Source: Candidatus Promineifilum breve (GTDB lineage Bacteria; Chloroflexota; Anaerolineae; Promineifilales; Promineifilaceae). Taken from it: a stretch of 64,000 bases of DNA. A model generated the notes under the pieces. That model was given only the letters and a program-made list of their open reading frames with translations. It did not search any database and had not been told where the DNA came from. The DNA is taken from contig NZ_LN890655.1 in assembly GCF_900066015.1 (NCBI RefSeq), forward strand, positions 1,776,726-1,840,725. The letters run 5' to 3'. Positions 50,130 to 58,573 of the stretch are shown in pieces. A program made the position numbers and the translations under genes. The first letter of the stretch is position 1, and every line of letters starts with the position of its first letter.

Positions 50130-50252
50130 GGGTAGCTCCTGTGGTTGAAAAGGTGGTGTACCGTGCGACCGGCTTCTTTAGCCATCCGGCGCAGCGGGAT
50201 AGATTCATTTTAACGCAAATGATGTTGACCTGATAGGTTTGCCGCGTACTCG

Positions 50253-50543
50253 TCAGATCTTTCTTTGGTGGCGCTCGATCAAGTATGAACCGACGATAAC
50301 CAGGGCGGCGACTCCAGCGATGCGTAACAGGTTCGCTGTTGTGGCGGTGTAAATCTCGTCGGCAGCAGGGGATTGGCCGGCTGCCGTGGCTGTGGCGTAG
50401 AAGACATCCATGACGGCCTGGTTAGTGGCGATGACGCCATCGGCGTACCCACCGGCCCAGGCTGTACCCGATAAAACCCATAACCCGAGGCTGATGAGGA
50501 GTGAGACGAACAGGATTACGAAGGTTCGACGGATGGTTTTCAT
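50253..50543 (-). CDS. Small membrane protein, third gene of a redox-like operon
   Basis: The 96-residue product has a signal-anchor segment (residues ~7-30, ending GTAWAGG), an extracytoplasmic stretch with Tyr and Ala (YADGVIATNQAVMDVFYATA), and a second membrane helix (LLRIAGVAALVIVGSYLI). Its ATG overlaps the stop of the DUF4405-like gene (ATGA), so it is part of the same operon. No known family; it may be an accessory subunit. Confidence 0.6.
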   Translation of the reverse strand: MKTIRRTFVILFVSLLISLGLWVLSGTAWAGGYADGVIATNQAVMDVFYATATAAGQSPAADEIYTATTANLLRIAGVAALVIVGSYLIERHQRKI

Positions 50544-51043
50544 GGGATCTCCGTTTGCCGCCGCAGCGCGCCAACGGGGCGGACGACGTAGCGCTTGAAG
50601 GCGTTGACGAGCCATTTCCAATGCAGGGCAGTATGGACGGCGACCAGGATGACGGCCCAATCGGCCGACAGACTGTGAAGGATACGCCAGAACGACCCGG
50701 CCGGCGCCGTCAGCCCTAACCAGGGCAGGATGGCCTGCGAGACCATGAGGCCGGAGAGCATGACGACGGTCAGGTCGATGAAGAAGAGGGCATCGACGAC
50801 GTAGTTGAGCCGGGCCGCGCCGGATGTGCGGCCGAGAAAGCGGCGGCTCACGGCGATGATCCAATCCCAATGCCATAGCAGGTGGGTCAACACGGCCACG
50901 GCGGCGGCCAGACTGAGCCATTCGTGGATGGCGATGCCGGTCAGTCGCGGGTCGAGGGCTAGCAGGAAGGCGGCAAAGATGGCTACGTCGAGCCAGAGGT
51001 TGATCTTCGTCGGGTTGGATTTGCGTTTCACAGAGGTGGTCAT
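50540..51043 (-). CDS. DUF4405/cytochrome b561-like membrane protein
   Basis: The 167-residue product has four membrane segments with His residues placed as in DUF4405 (cytochrome b-like): ALDPRLTGIAIHEWLSLAAA, LTHLLWHWDWII, RILHSLSADWAVILVAVHTALHW. The His pairs could bind two hemes. It lies between a Tat-exported Cys-rich protein and a small membrane protein, 1 bp after the stop of the former. The arrangement suggests electron flow across the membrane; the partner is not known. Confidence 0.72.
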   Translation of the reverse strand: MTTSVKRKSNPTKINLWLDVAIFAAFLLALDPRLTGIAIHEWLSLAAAVAVLTHLLWHWDWIIAVSRRFLGRTSGAARLNYVVDALFFIDLTVVMLSGLMVSQAILPWLGLTAPAGSFWRILHSLSADWAVILVAVHTALHWKWLVNAFKRYVVRPVGALRRQTEIP

Positions 51044-51044
51044 T

Positions 51045-51749
51045 TTAGCCTCCCCGGCCGCCTCGCCCCCCGCCGGCGTAATTTGACACCTGATCGGCGG
51101 GGATGCCCTCGTACAGGTCGCAGCGGCCTGTGCCGTTGGAATCGGTATAGCGGCCACAGTTGCCGGGATAATGACAGCCGCGATCGCACAGGACGACCAG
51201 TTCTACGGTGGCCGAGGTCGCCGTGGGGGCGGGCGTGGCGGTGGCTGCGGACGCGGACGTAGCGGTCACTGCGGACGCGGCCGGGGTGGTCGGCGAGGTC
51301 GTTGGCGCAGCGACTGTGGAGGTAGCCACAGCGCTCACAACAACACCCTCGGACAGGTCGCAGATGCCGGAGCCATCGTTATCGACGAAGCGAGCGCATT
51401 GGCCAGGGGCGCGACAGCCGCGGTCGCAGAGGATGGCGGTGGTGGAAGCGCTGCCGGCGGCCGTGCCGGTCGTGGCGGTGGTTGTCGTCGCTTCGTCCGC
51501 AGCCACCAGCGGCGCGGCGACGACTTCCGATAGGTCACAATAACCGTTGCCGTTGGCGTCCACAAAGCGGTAGCACTGGCCGGGCCAGGGATCGTAGCGA
51601 TAGCCATAGGGACAAACGAGGGCGACGTCGGCCGTGGAACCACCCAGCCGCGAACAGCCGCTACCGACGGCGATCAGCCCGGCACAGCCACAGCCGGCGG
51701 CAATGAGAAAGTCGCGCCGGGTCATTTTTCTGGGTTCGTTTGTGTTCAT
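51045..51749 (-). CDS. Tat-exported Cys-rich repeat protein
   Basis: The 234-residue product has a twin-arginine signal (MTRRDFLIAAGCGCAGLIAV) and a lipobox-like region (GSGCSRL). Three copies of a ~32-residue motif follow: CPYGYRYDPWPGQCYRF, CDRGCRAPGQCARF and CDRGCHYPGNCGRY, each ending DxNGxGxCDLxE, which resembles a calcium-binding loop. Ala/Thr-rich linkers join the motifs. Cys spacing (CxxxC...CxxF...CDL) could hold metals or disulfides. AAAGGGAG lies 4 nt before the ATG. First gene of the operon; function unknown. Confidence 0.7.
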   Translation of the reverse strand: MNTNEPRKMTRRDFLIAAGCGCAGLIAVGSGCSRLGGSTADVALVCPYGYRYDPWPGQCYRFVDANGNGYCDLSEVVAAPLVAADEATTTTATTGTAAGSASTTAILCDRGCRAPGQCARFVDNDGSGICDLSEGVVVSAVATSTVAAPTTSPTTPAASAVTATSASAATATPAPTATSATVELVVLCDRGCHYPGNCGRYTDSNGTGRCDLYEGIPADQVSNYAGGGRGGRGG

Positions 51750-51904
51750 CTGACTCCCTTTTAAAGCGAGTGTGCGCTTCAATGAGGAGCATAGATCGCG
51801 ATTATTTAGAAGATATGAAGGAACAATCGGGAAACTATTAAACTCATCATGGTCGCATCAGCTTGAGGCTCAGTGCGACCATCTGTGCTACAATTTGCTA
51901 CCTG

Positions 51905-54436
51905 ATGTTAGCCCCCCTCCTCGATCACCTCCGCGCCAACCGCGACTTCATCGCCAACGTCGTCGCCTGGGAGCGCATCCCCGCCCGCCCGGCGCGCTAC
52001 GGCCCGCTGCCTGAGGCGGTCGATCCACGACTGGCGGCGGCGCTGCGGGCGCGGGGCATCGACCAACTCTACAGCCATCAGGCGGCGGCCATCGGGGCTG
52101 TGGCGCGCGGCGAAAATGTTGTCGTCGCCACGGCCACAGCCAGCGGCAAATCATTGGTCTATACCCTGCCGGTGCTGTCGCGGCTGGCCGCCCGGCCCGA
52201 CGCCCGTGCCCTCTACCTGTTTCCGACCAAGGCGCTGGCCCACGACCAGGAAGCGGAGACGGCCGCCCTCATCGCCGCCGCCAGCCTGCCCGTGGCCGTC
52301 CACACCTACGATGGCGACACGCCGCGCGGCAAGCGTTCGGCCGTGCGCGCCGCCGGTGGCGTGCTTATCACCAACCCCGACATGCTCCACGCCGGCATCC
52401 TGCCCTTTCACCCCTCGTGGCGGGCGCTGTTCGGCGCGCTGGAGTTCGTGGTCATCGACGAGATCCACACCTATCGCGGCGTGTTCGGCAGCCACGTCGC
52501 CAACGTATTGCGCCGCCTGCAACGGCTGTGCCGCTTCTACGGCAGCGATCCGCGCTTCATCTGCGCCTCGGCCACCATCGCCAATCCGCAGGAACACGCC
52601 GAACGATTGGTTGAACAGCCGTTCACCCTGATCGACGAGTCGCAAAACGGCGCGCCCCAGGGGCGCAAGGATTTCATCCTCTATAACCCGCCGATCATCG
52701 ATGAGACGCTCGGCCTGCGGGCCAGCACGGTGCTGGCGGCCAAAGACGCGGCCACGACCTTCCTGGCCCAGGACGTGCAGACAATCGTCTTCGCCCGCGC
52801 CCGGCAGACGGTGGAGCTGCTACTGGGCTATCTGCGCGACGAAATGGCCTATCTCGGCCGCGGCCCCGACCGGACGGCCATCGCCGGCTATCGCGGCGGC
52901 TACCTGCCGTTGGAGCGGCGGGCCATCGAGGCCGGGCTGCGCGATGGCGCGGTGCGCGGCGTGGTGGCGACCAACGCACTGGAACTGGGCATCGACATCG
53001 GTCAGTTGGACGCGGCGGTGCTGACCGGCTACCCCGGCACGGTCGCCAGCACCTGGCAGCAGGCCGGGCGGGCCGGGCGGCGGGCCGAGCGCTCGGCGGC
53101 GGTGCTGGTGGCCGGCAACAGCGCTTTGGATCAATACCTGTGCCTGCACCCGCGCTACCTCTTCGGCCGTTCGCCGGAGCACGCGCTGACCAACCCCGAC
53201 AACCTGCCCATCCTGACCCGCCACCTGCTGTGCGCCGCCTTCGAGTTGCCCTTCGACAGCGATGAGGCTTTCGGCGGCTTCGACCCGGTGCAACCGGTGC
53301 TGGACGAACTGGCGCGGGCCGGCGATCTGCACGCCACGCGCGACCGCTATCACTACGTGGGCGATTCCCCCTCGACCGGCGTGTCGCTGCGCACCGGCGG
53401 CGACGATAGTGTGGTCATCCAGGACAATAGCGGCCCCCAGCCCAACGTCATCGGCCAGATCGATCTGGCCGGGGCGACGACGATGGTCCACGAGGGGGCC
53501 ATCTACATCCACCAGGCGCAGACGTTCCTGGTGGAGAAGCTCGATTGGGACGGCCGCCTGGCCGAGGTGCGGCCGGTGGAGGTCGATTATTACACCCGCG
53601 CCGCCGTGGGCAGCAACATCCGGCGGCTGGAGGCGGTGGAGGAAAAGGAGCAGGGCGGGCTGACCATCGCCCACGGCGAGGCGACGGTCATCACCCAGGC
53701 CACCGGCTACCGCAAGGTGCGCCGCTACACCAGCGAGACGCTGGGCTTCGGCCCCATCGACCTGCCGGCGCTGACGCTGGAGACGACCGGCTACTGGCTG
53801 ATCTTCAGCGAGGCGTTGACCGATCGGCTCTATGACCTGGGCATCCTGCTGCGGCCCAACGAGTATGGTCCCAACTGGCGGGCGCAGCGGCAACTGGCGC
53901 TGGAGCGCGACGGCTTTCGCTGCCGGACGTGCGGGGCGAGCGGCGAGGAGTCGATGCTGCACGTCCACCACATACGCCCGTTCCGCGAATACGGCTACGT
54001 GCCGGGCGAGAACGAGCATTACCGGACAGCCAACCAACTGGACAACCTGGTGACGCTGTGCCCCAGTTGCCACCGGCGGGCCGAGGCCGGGCAGCAGACG
54101 CGCTCGGCCCTCTCCGGGTTGGGCTACGTGCTGCGCAATCTGGCCCCGCTGTTCCTGATGTGCGACCCGGAGGACATCAGTGTGTCGGCCGAGAGCCTCA
54201 GCCCGGTGACGCGCGCGCCGACGCTGGTCATCTATGAGCGCGCGCCGGCCGGGGTGGGTTTCAGCGCGCGGCTGTATGAATTGCACGACACGCTGCTGGC
54301 CGCGGCGCTTGAACTGGTGGGCGATTGCCGTTGCGCCGCCGGCTGCCCGGCCTGCGTGGGGCCGCCGGGGGACATTGGGCCGGATACCAAAGAGGTGACG
54401 CGGCAGTTGTTGGAAATTCTCGTTGTCACTCACTAA
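51905..54436 (+). CDS. DEAD/DEAH helicase (MrfA/YprA-like) with inserted HNH domain
   Basis: The 843-residue product has the SF2 motifs: P-loop TASGKS near 77-83, a DEIH box near 185, LGIDIGQLD and QAGRAGRRAE. The C-terminal Cys cluster CRCAAGCPACVG fits the MrfA-type zinc-binding (DUF1998-like) domain. Between them (residues ~660-735) lies an HNH nuclease module: RDGFRCRTCGASGEES, LHVHHIRPFREYGY and LVTLCPSCHRRAE. MrfA repairs mitomycin damage in Bacillus; an HNH insert is unusual. The ATG at 51905 follows a TACAAT; TTG at 51863 is possible. Confidence 0.83.
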   Translation: MLAPLLDHLRANRDFIANVVAWERIPARPARYGPLPEAVDPRLAAALRARGIDQLYSHQAAAIGAVARGENVVVATATASGKSLVYTLPVLSRLAARPDARALYLFPTKALAHDQEAETAALIAAASLPVAVHTYDGDTPRGKRSAVRAAGGVLITNPDMLHAGILPFHPSWRALFGALEFVVIDEIHTYRGVFGSHVANVLRRLQRLCRFYGSDPRFICASATIANPQEHAERLVEQPFTLIDESQNGAPQGRKDFILYNPPIIDETLGLRASTVLAAKDAATTFLAQDVQTIVFARARQTVELLLGYLRDEMAYLGRGPDRTAIAGYRGGYLPLERRAIEAGLRDGAVRGVVATNALELGIDIGQLDAAVLTGYPGTVASTWQQAGRAGRRAERSAAVLVAGNSALDQYLCLHPRYLFGRSPEHALTNPDNLPILTRHLLCAAFELPFDSDEAFGGFDPVQPVLDELARAGDLHATRDRYHYVGDSPSTGVSLRTGGDDSVVIQDNSGPQPNVIGQIDLAGATTMVHEGAIYIHQAQTFLVEKLDWDGRLAEVRPVEVDYYTRAAVGSNIRRLEAVEEKEQGGLTIAHGEATVITQATGYRKVRRYTSETLGFGPIDLPALTLETTGYWLIFSEALTDRLYDLGILLRPNEYGPNWRAQRQLALERDGFRCRTCGASGEESMLHVHHIRPFREYGYVPGENEHYRTANQLDNLVTLCPSCHRRAEAGQQTRSALSGLGYVLRNLAPLFLMCDPEDISVSAESLSPVTRAPTLVIYERAPAGVGFSARLYELHDTLLAAALELVGDCRCAAGCPACVGPPGDIGPDTKEVTRQLLEILVVTH

Positions 54437-54495
54437 AATAACTGTATTCGGCACGTACTAACTCATCAGGAATATGACCAGGGAGCGTGGAAGCG

Positions 54496-54894
54496 ATGAC
54501 GACGACGATTGATACTGTTCGAGCGCAGTGGCCTATCCTGGAGCCGATTTTTCTGATCCGCAATGAGCGGGAATATGATGCGGCCGTGGCGCGGCTAAAC
54601 GATCTCCTGGACGAAGTGGGCACGGATGAGAATCACCCCCTTTATGGACTCCTCGATACGCTGGGCACGCTGATCGAAGCCTATGAGGCGGAGTATGAGC
54701 CTTTGCCGCCGGTAAGTGGCGCGGATATGCTCCAATACCTCATGGAAGAGCATGGGCTGCGACAGGCGGACTTATCGGAGATCGGCTCACAAGGGGTTGT
54801 TTCCGAAATCCTGAGCGGCAAGCGGGAACTCAACGTACGGCAGATCCGAGCGTTAGCGGAGCGGTTTGAGGTATCGCCGGCGGTGTTCGTCTGA
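54496..54894 (+). CDS. HigA-like XRE antitoxin/regulator
   Basis: The 132-residue product has a HigA-type layout: an N-terminal helical arm (TIDTVRAQWPILEPIFLIRNE) and a C-terminal XRE helix-turn-helix (YLMEEHGLRQADLSEIGSQG, then VVSEILSGKRELNVRQIRAL). No HigB toxin precedes it, so it may be solitary. The AbrB-FRG pair follows 17 bp downstream and could be under its control. Start at 54496 is chosen for TGGAAG 3-8 nt upstream. Confidence 0.8.
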   Translation: MTTTIDTVRAQWPILEPIFLIRNEREYDAAVARLNDLLDEVGTDENHPLYGLLDTLGTLIEAYEAEYEPLPPVSGADMLQYLMEEHGLRQADLSEIGSQGVVSEILSGKRELNVRQIRALAERFEVSPAVFV

Positions 54895-54911
54895 TACCCG
54901 AGGAATTGGAT

Positions 54912-55160
54912 ATGAAGTCAGAAAGCGTTACAGTCTCTCAAGAATATCAGATCACGATCCCAAAAACGGCACGCCAATTGCTCGGTATCAAGCCGGGCGA
55001 CGAACTGATGTTCAGTCTGGCAGACGGGATGATGGTGCTGCTACCTCGCCCGGACGACTTTGTTCAATATATGGCCGGTCTGCATCAAGAAATCTGGCAG
55101 GGCATCGACACGACCGCCTACCTAAAGGGGGAGCGAGGTCTAACACTTGAGCAAGAGTAA
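54912..55160 (+). CDS. AbrB/MazE-type antitoxin-like protein
   Basis: The 82-residue product has the SpoVT/AbrB swapped-hairpin motif: ESVTVSQEYQITIPKTARQL, then GIKPGDELMFSLADG and MMVLLPRP. The C-terminal tail (QYMAGLHQEIWQGIDTTAYL) probably contacts a partner. Its stop overlaps the start of the FRG gene (TAATG). AbrB-type antitoxins usually pair with PIN or MazF toxins; here the partner is an FRG protein. GAGGAA lies 7 nt before the ATG. Confidence 0.82.
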   Translation: MKSESVTVSQEYQITIPKTARQLLGIKPGDELMFSLADGMMVLLPRPDDFVQYMAGLHQEIWQGIDTTAYLKGERGLTLEQE

Positions 55161-55948
55161 TGACCGACATCCCCATCAACTCCTGGCTTGACCTGCACGA
55201 CAAGCTGTTCCAGTCCGTCTGGCAGCCGGACATCCTGCGCTTCCGGGCGCAGATCGCCTATCGCGGCCTGTCCTTCGCCGGGTGGGAGCTGACCACGTCG
55301 CTGATGCGCCTCGGCCGCGGCTACGACCGCATGGAGCGCCATCTGTTGCGCAATTTCCGCAAGTATGCCCACCGTGACGCCGTGCCCAATGACTCCAACT
55401 GGAACTGGCTGACGCTGGCCCAGCACCACGGCCTGCCGACACGGCTCATGGACTGGACCTTCTCGCCCTACGTCGCCATGCACTTCGCCACGGCCGACCC
55501 CAACCAGTTCGAATGCGACGGGGCGATCTGGGCCGTCGATTACGTGCGCATCCACCAGATGCTGCCGCTGGTGCTGCGCCGCGAACTGGAGCGCGAGGGG
55601 GCCGACCTGTTCACGGTGGAGATGCTGGATCGGGTGACGCCGGCCCTGGCGACGCTGGAGGCGCTGGACGAGACGCCGCTGTTGTTCTTCCTGGAGCCGC
55701 CGTCGATCGATGACCGGGTGGTGAACCAGTACGCGCTGCTGTCGGTGGTGTCGCGCTCCACGGCGCGGGCCGACGAGTGGCTGGCGCAACACCCGGAGTG
55801 CTTCGTGCGCTATATCATCCCCGCCCCACTCAAATGGGAGATTCGCGACAAGCTGGATCAGGCCAACATCACCGAGCGCGTGCTCTTTCCGGGGCTGGAT
55901 GGGCTGAGCACCTGGCTGAAGCGGCATTATACGCCGAGGAGTGAGTGA
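55160..55948 (+). CDS. FRG-domain protein paired with AbrB
   Basis: The 262-residue product has the FRG hallmarks: a first motif FRAQIAYRGLSFAGWELTTSL (in pieces; the namesake F/RG), then ERHLLRNFRKYA, and the core LTLAQHHGLPTRLMDWTFSPYVAMHFA. The family is uncharacterised and common in mobile or conflict regions; no enzymatic activity is established to my knowledge. Translation is coupled to the AbrB-like gene, so a toxin role is a reasonable guess. No signal or membrane segment. Confidence 0.82.
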   Translation: MTDIPINSWLDLHDKLFQSVWQPDILRFRAQIAYRGLSFAGWELTTSLMRLGRGYDRMERHLLRNFRKYAHRDAVPNDSNWNWLTLAQHHGLPTRLMDWTFSPYVAMHFATADPNQFECDGAIWAVDYVRIHQMLPLVLRRELEREGADLFTVEMLDRVTPALATLEALDETPLLFFLEPPSIDDRVVNQYALLSVVSRSTARADEWLAQHPECFVRYIIPAPLKWEIRDKLDQANITERVLFPGLDGLSTWLKRHYTPRSE

Positions 55949-55949
55949 G

Positions 55950-56043
55950 GGGGTGGCAAGTGGCAAGTGGCGAGTGGCGGGTTGCGAGCCTCCCCTGCTC
56001 CCCTGCTCCCCTGCTCCCCTGCCCACTAACTACTGACCACTAA
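55950..56043. repeat. Mixed minisatellites
   Basis: GGTGGCAAGTGGCAAGTGGCGAG-type units are followed by CCCCTGCTCCCCTGCTCC units (the GGGGAGCA family, minus strand) and CTACTGACCACTAAC. Three families abut in the gap between the FRG gene and the hydrolase gene. Confidence 0.85.
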
Positions 56044-56048
56044 CGACT

Positions 56049-56912
56049 ATGATCCCCCACGACAACTTCCCCGGCCACGGCCCCACGCTCCACTTTTCCC
56101 ATCCCAACGCCTACACGCCGGGCTGCTTCCGGCGCTTTCTGGCCCCCTTCAGCGCGCACTACCGCGTCATCGCCGCGCGCCACCGGCCGCTGTGGTATCT
56201 GTCGCCCGGCGCGCCGGCCGTGGCCGGGCCGGAGACGTTCCACGACTGGAACATCATCGCCGACGACCTGCTGCGCTTTCTCGATCAGGAGCGGCTGGAG
56301 GGCATCATCGGCGTGGGCCATTCGCTGGGCGCGGTGGCGACGATGAAGGCCGCGCGGCGCGAGCCGGAGCGCTTCCGGGCGCTGGTGCTGGTCGAGCCGG
56401 TGTTCCTGCCGCCGGCCGTGCTCGCGGCCGTGCGCGCCAACCCGACTGCCGCCGCCGAGCGGCCGTTTGTGTTGGCCGCCCGCCGCCGCCGCGACCGCTG
56501 GCCCGACCGCCAGGCAGCCTTCGACCGCTTCCGCGACAAGCCGGTTTTCGCCGGGTTCCCCGACACGACGCTGTGGGATTACGTGAACGAGGGGCTACAC
56601 GACGACCCGGCCACGGGCGAGGTGGCGCTCAGCTTCCCGCGCGACTGGGAGGCGGCCTTCTACGCCCATCCGCCGCTGGACGTGTGGGACGATCTGCCCG
56701 ACCTGCGCCTGCCCACGCTGGCCGTGCGCGGCGCGGCGTCGGATACGCTCTTCCCCGAAGCCTGGGCGCTGTGGCAGACTCTGCAATCGTCAGCCACATT
56801 CGTAGAGTTCGACGGGCTGGGCCACATGCTGACCCTGGAAGCGCCGGAGGATGTGGCGGCGGCCGTGTTGTATTGGTTAGCGGATGTGGGGCTGGGGGGT
56901 GGTGAAGAGTAA
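56049..56912 (+). CDS. Alpha/beta hydrolase
   Basis: The 287-residue product has the nucleophile elbow GVGHSLGAVAT, an early strand YRVIAARHRPLWYL, and a C-terminal triad region with D in VRGAASDTLF and H in DGLGHMLTLEAPE. The substrate is unknown; lactonases, esterases and dehalogenases share this form. No signal peptide. The start at 56049 gives a canonical length; the gene is isolated between repeats. Confidence 0.82.
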   Translation: MIPHDNFPGHGPTLHFSHPNAYTPGCFRRFLAPFSAHYRVIAARHRPLWYLSPGAPAVAGPETFHDWNIIADDLLRFLDQERLEGIIGVGHSLGAVATMKAARREPERFRALVLVEPVFLPPAVLAAVRANPTAAAERPFVLAARRRRDRWPDRQAAFDRFRDKPVFAGFPDTTLWDYVNEGLHDDPATGEVALSFPRDWEAAFYAHPPLDVWDDLPDLRLPTLAVRGAASDTLFPEAWALWQTLQSSATFVEFDGLGHMLTLEAPEDVAAAVLYWLADVGLGGGEE

Positions 56913-57015
56913 CACGGAGCGCACGGAGGACACAGAGCGCACGGAGGAAAGCTTCCTGTGCGCTCTCGTTTTGCTCTCTGTGGCCTCTGTGACTCCTCTG
57001 CGCTCTCTGTGTCCT
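56908..57015. repeat. ACACGGAG/CTCTGTG palindromic repeat
   Basis: CACGGAGG, CACAGAG (left, 56911-56950) face CTCTGTGGCCTCTGTG and CTCTGTGTCCTCT (right, 56975-57015), giving a long imperfect hairpin. It spans the gap between the convergent hydrolase and FG-GAP genes and overlaps the hydrolase stop. Same family as 4066-4165. Confidence 0.88.
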
Positions 57016-57016
57016 C

Positions 57017-58297
57017 TTAAGACCCATCGCTGACAATCGGCAACACCGTCACCCACACCGGCTGGAATATATAGGCCCGCGGCCCGGCGGCGGCGAAGCG
57101 CCCCACGGCCGGTTCGGCCTGCGGCGTGTCGTCCACGTTGCCGAAGGCGATGACCGTGGCATACGCCTCGCCCGGCCACGTCGCGCCGCCGGCCCATAGC
57201 GGGGCGAAGGGCGGCCGGCCGGCGGGGCGGGCGTCGTCGTAGATGGCGAACCGTTCGTTGACCGTGGCGTGGCGGGCCAGGCCAACCTCATCGCGGCCAT
57301 CGCCGTCCACGTCGCCGAAAGCGATCCCCGTGGCATAGGCATTGCTGGCCCACGTCTGGCCGAACACCTGAAGCGTGGCGAAGCCGGCCGCGGCGTCGTC
57401 GAACACGTAGGCCCGCTCATTGAGGCTGGCCCGGCGGGCGACACCCAGTTCGGCCGCCGCATCGCCGTCCACGTTGCCGAAGGCCACGGCCGTGGCGTAG
57501 GAACCCGCCCCCCACGTCTCGCCGCCTTGCAGCAGCGGGACGAAATCGGGCGGGGCATCATAGACGATAAAACGGGCGTTGATGTTGTGGTTGCGGCCGA
57601 GGGCCATCTCGTCGTCGCCGTCGCCGTCCACGTCGCCGAAGGCGATCGACGTCGCCACCGCCGTCGCGCCCCACGTCTCGCCGCCGCTGCCCAACGGGGC
57701 AAAGCCGGCCGCCGCGTCGTCGTAAACGTGGAAGCGCGCCCCGCTGTCGGCGTTGGAGGCGATGCCCAGTTCGTCGCGGCCGTCGCCGTCCACGTCGCCG
57801 AAGGCCACGTCGATGGCGTGAATGACCGGCGGCCACTCCAGGCCGAATTTGCCCAGCGAAACGTAGCCGGCGGCGGCATCGTCGAATACCTGCACGCGCT
57901 CGTTGACCGACGAGGCGCGGGCCACGGCCATCTCCAGCGCCGGGTCGTCATCGACGTTGCCGAAGGCCACGGCCGTGGCATAGCTACCCACGCCCCAACT
58001 GTCGCCGATGGTGCGCAGCAGGGCGAAATCGGCCGCGGCGTCATCGATGAGCAGCACGCGCGCCCCCTCTTCGGCGCGCCGGGCAATGAGCGTTTCGTCC
58101 CGGCCGTCGCCATCCACGTCGCCCAGGGCCACGTCAGTGGTGTACTCATGCTCGCCCCACTCCACGCCGGTCTCGAAGAGGGTCAGCAAGGGGGTCGGCG
58201 CGAATTGCGGCGCGTCGGGTTCGGCCCGCAGACCGCGGGCAGTGAGCAAGGCGGCCAACAAGATCAGCGGCAGGAGGGGGCGTATGGAACGGGTCAT
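57017..58297 (-). CDS. Secreted FG-GAP/VCBS-like repeat protein
   Basis: The 426-residue product has a signal peptide (residues 1-25) and seven ~53-residue repeats. Each has TAVAFGNVDGD or DVAFGDVDGDGRDE, a calcium-binding loop of the FG-GAP/integrin alpha type, and then a VFDDAAAGF strand. Such repeats form seven-bladed propellers; seven copies fit a complete blade set. Role on the surface is unknown. Confidence 0.87.
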   Translation of the reverse strand: MTRSIRPLLPLILLAALLTARGLRAEPDAPQFAPTPLLTLFETGVEWGEHEYTTDVALGDVDGDGRDETLIARRAEEGARVLLIDDAAADFALLRTIGDSWGVGSYATAVAFGNVDDDPALEMAVARASSVNERVQVFDDAAAGYVSLGKFGLEWPPVIHAIDVAFGDVDGDGRDELGIASNADSGARFHVYDDAAAGFAPLGSGGETWGATAVATSIAFGDVDGDGDDEMALGRNHNINARFIVYDAPPDFVPLLQGGETWGAGSYATAVAFGNVDGDAAAELGVARRASLNERAYVFDDAAAGFATLQVFGQTWASNAYATGIAFGDVDGDGRDEVGLARHATVNERFAIYDDARPAGRPPFAPLWAGGATWPGEAYATVIAFGNVDDTPQAEPAVGRFAAAGPRAYIFQPVWVTVLPIVSDGS

Positions 58298-58334
58298 GGG
58301 ACACTCCGGACTTCGGAAGAGATTAACGTCAAGA

Positions 58335-58465
58335 GATTAACGCAAAGACGAGAAGACGCAAAGAGTGCCGGGTGGCGGGTGGCGGGTGGCGAGTCGCGGG
58401 TGACGGGTGGCGGGGGCGGGGGGCAAGTCGCGAGTGGCGGGTGGCGGGTGGCGGGTGGCGGGGAA
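58335..58465. repeat. CGCAAAGACG element and GGTGGCGGGT minisatellite
   Basis: The CGCAAAGACGAGAAGACGCAAAG element (58338-58360, in two pieces) precedes GGTGGCGGGTGGCGGGT units to 58465, then GGGGCGGGGG. No gene is visible in the 58298-58573 gap. Confidence 0.85.
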
Positions 58466-58506
58466 CCTTAGCCGTGGCCGGCGCGTCTTTCCTATAGGTC
58501 ACATAG

Positions 58507-58555
58507 GAGAAACCGAGTTTCGCGGAACGAAGTCCTGTTCGCCAAACTCGGTTTC
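58507..58555. repeat. AACCGAG palindrome with long spacer
   Basis: AGAAACCGAGTTTCGC (left) faces GCCAAACTCGGTTTCC (right) around about 17 nt of spacer. Family of the element split by the IS. It ends 19 bp before the VIT/vWA ATG. Confidence 0.85.
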
Positions 58556-58573
58556 CAGTAGGAGAGGAACGCG

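Noticed and set aside
50540-51157. N-terminal extension of the DUF4405-like protein to 51157
   Set aside because: The extra 38 residues overlap the Cys-repeat gene and are low complexity; the ATG at 51043 gives four clean membrane helices.
52820-54454. 544-codon frame opposite the helicase gene
   Set aside because: Antisense to a gene with clear SF2 and HNH motifs; the translation is Arg/Gln/His-rich low complexity with no family resemblance.
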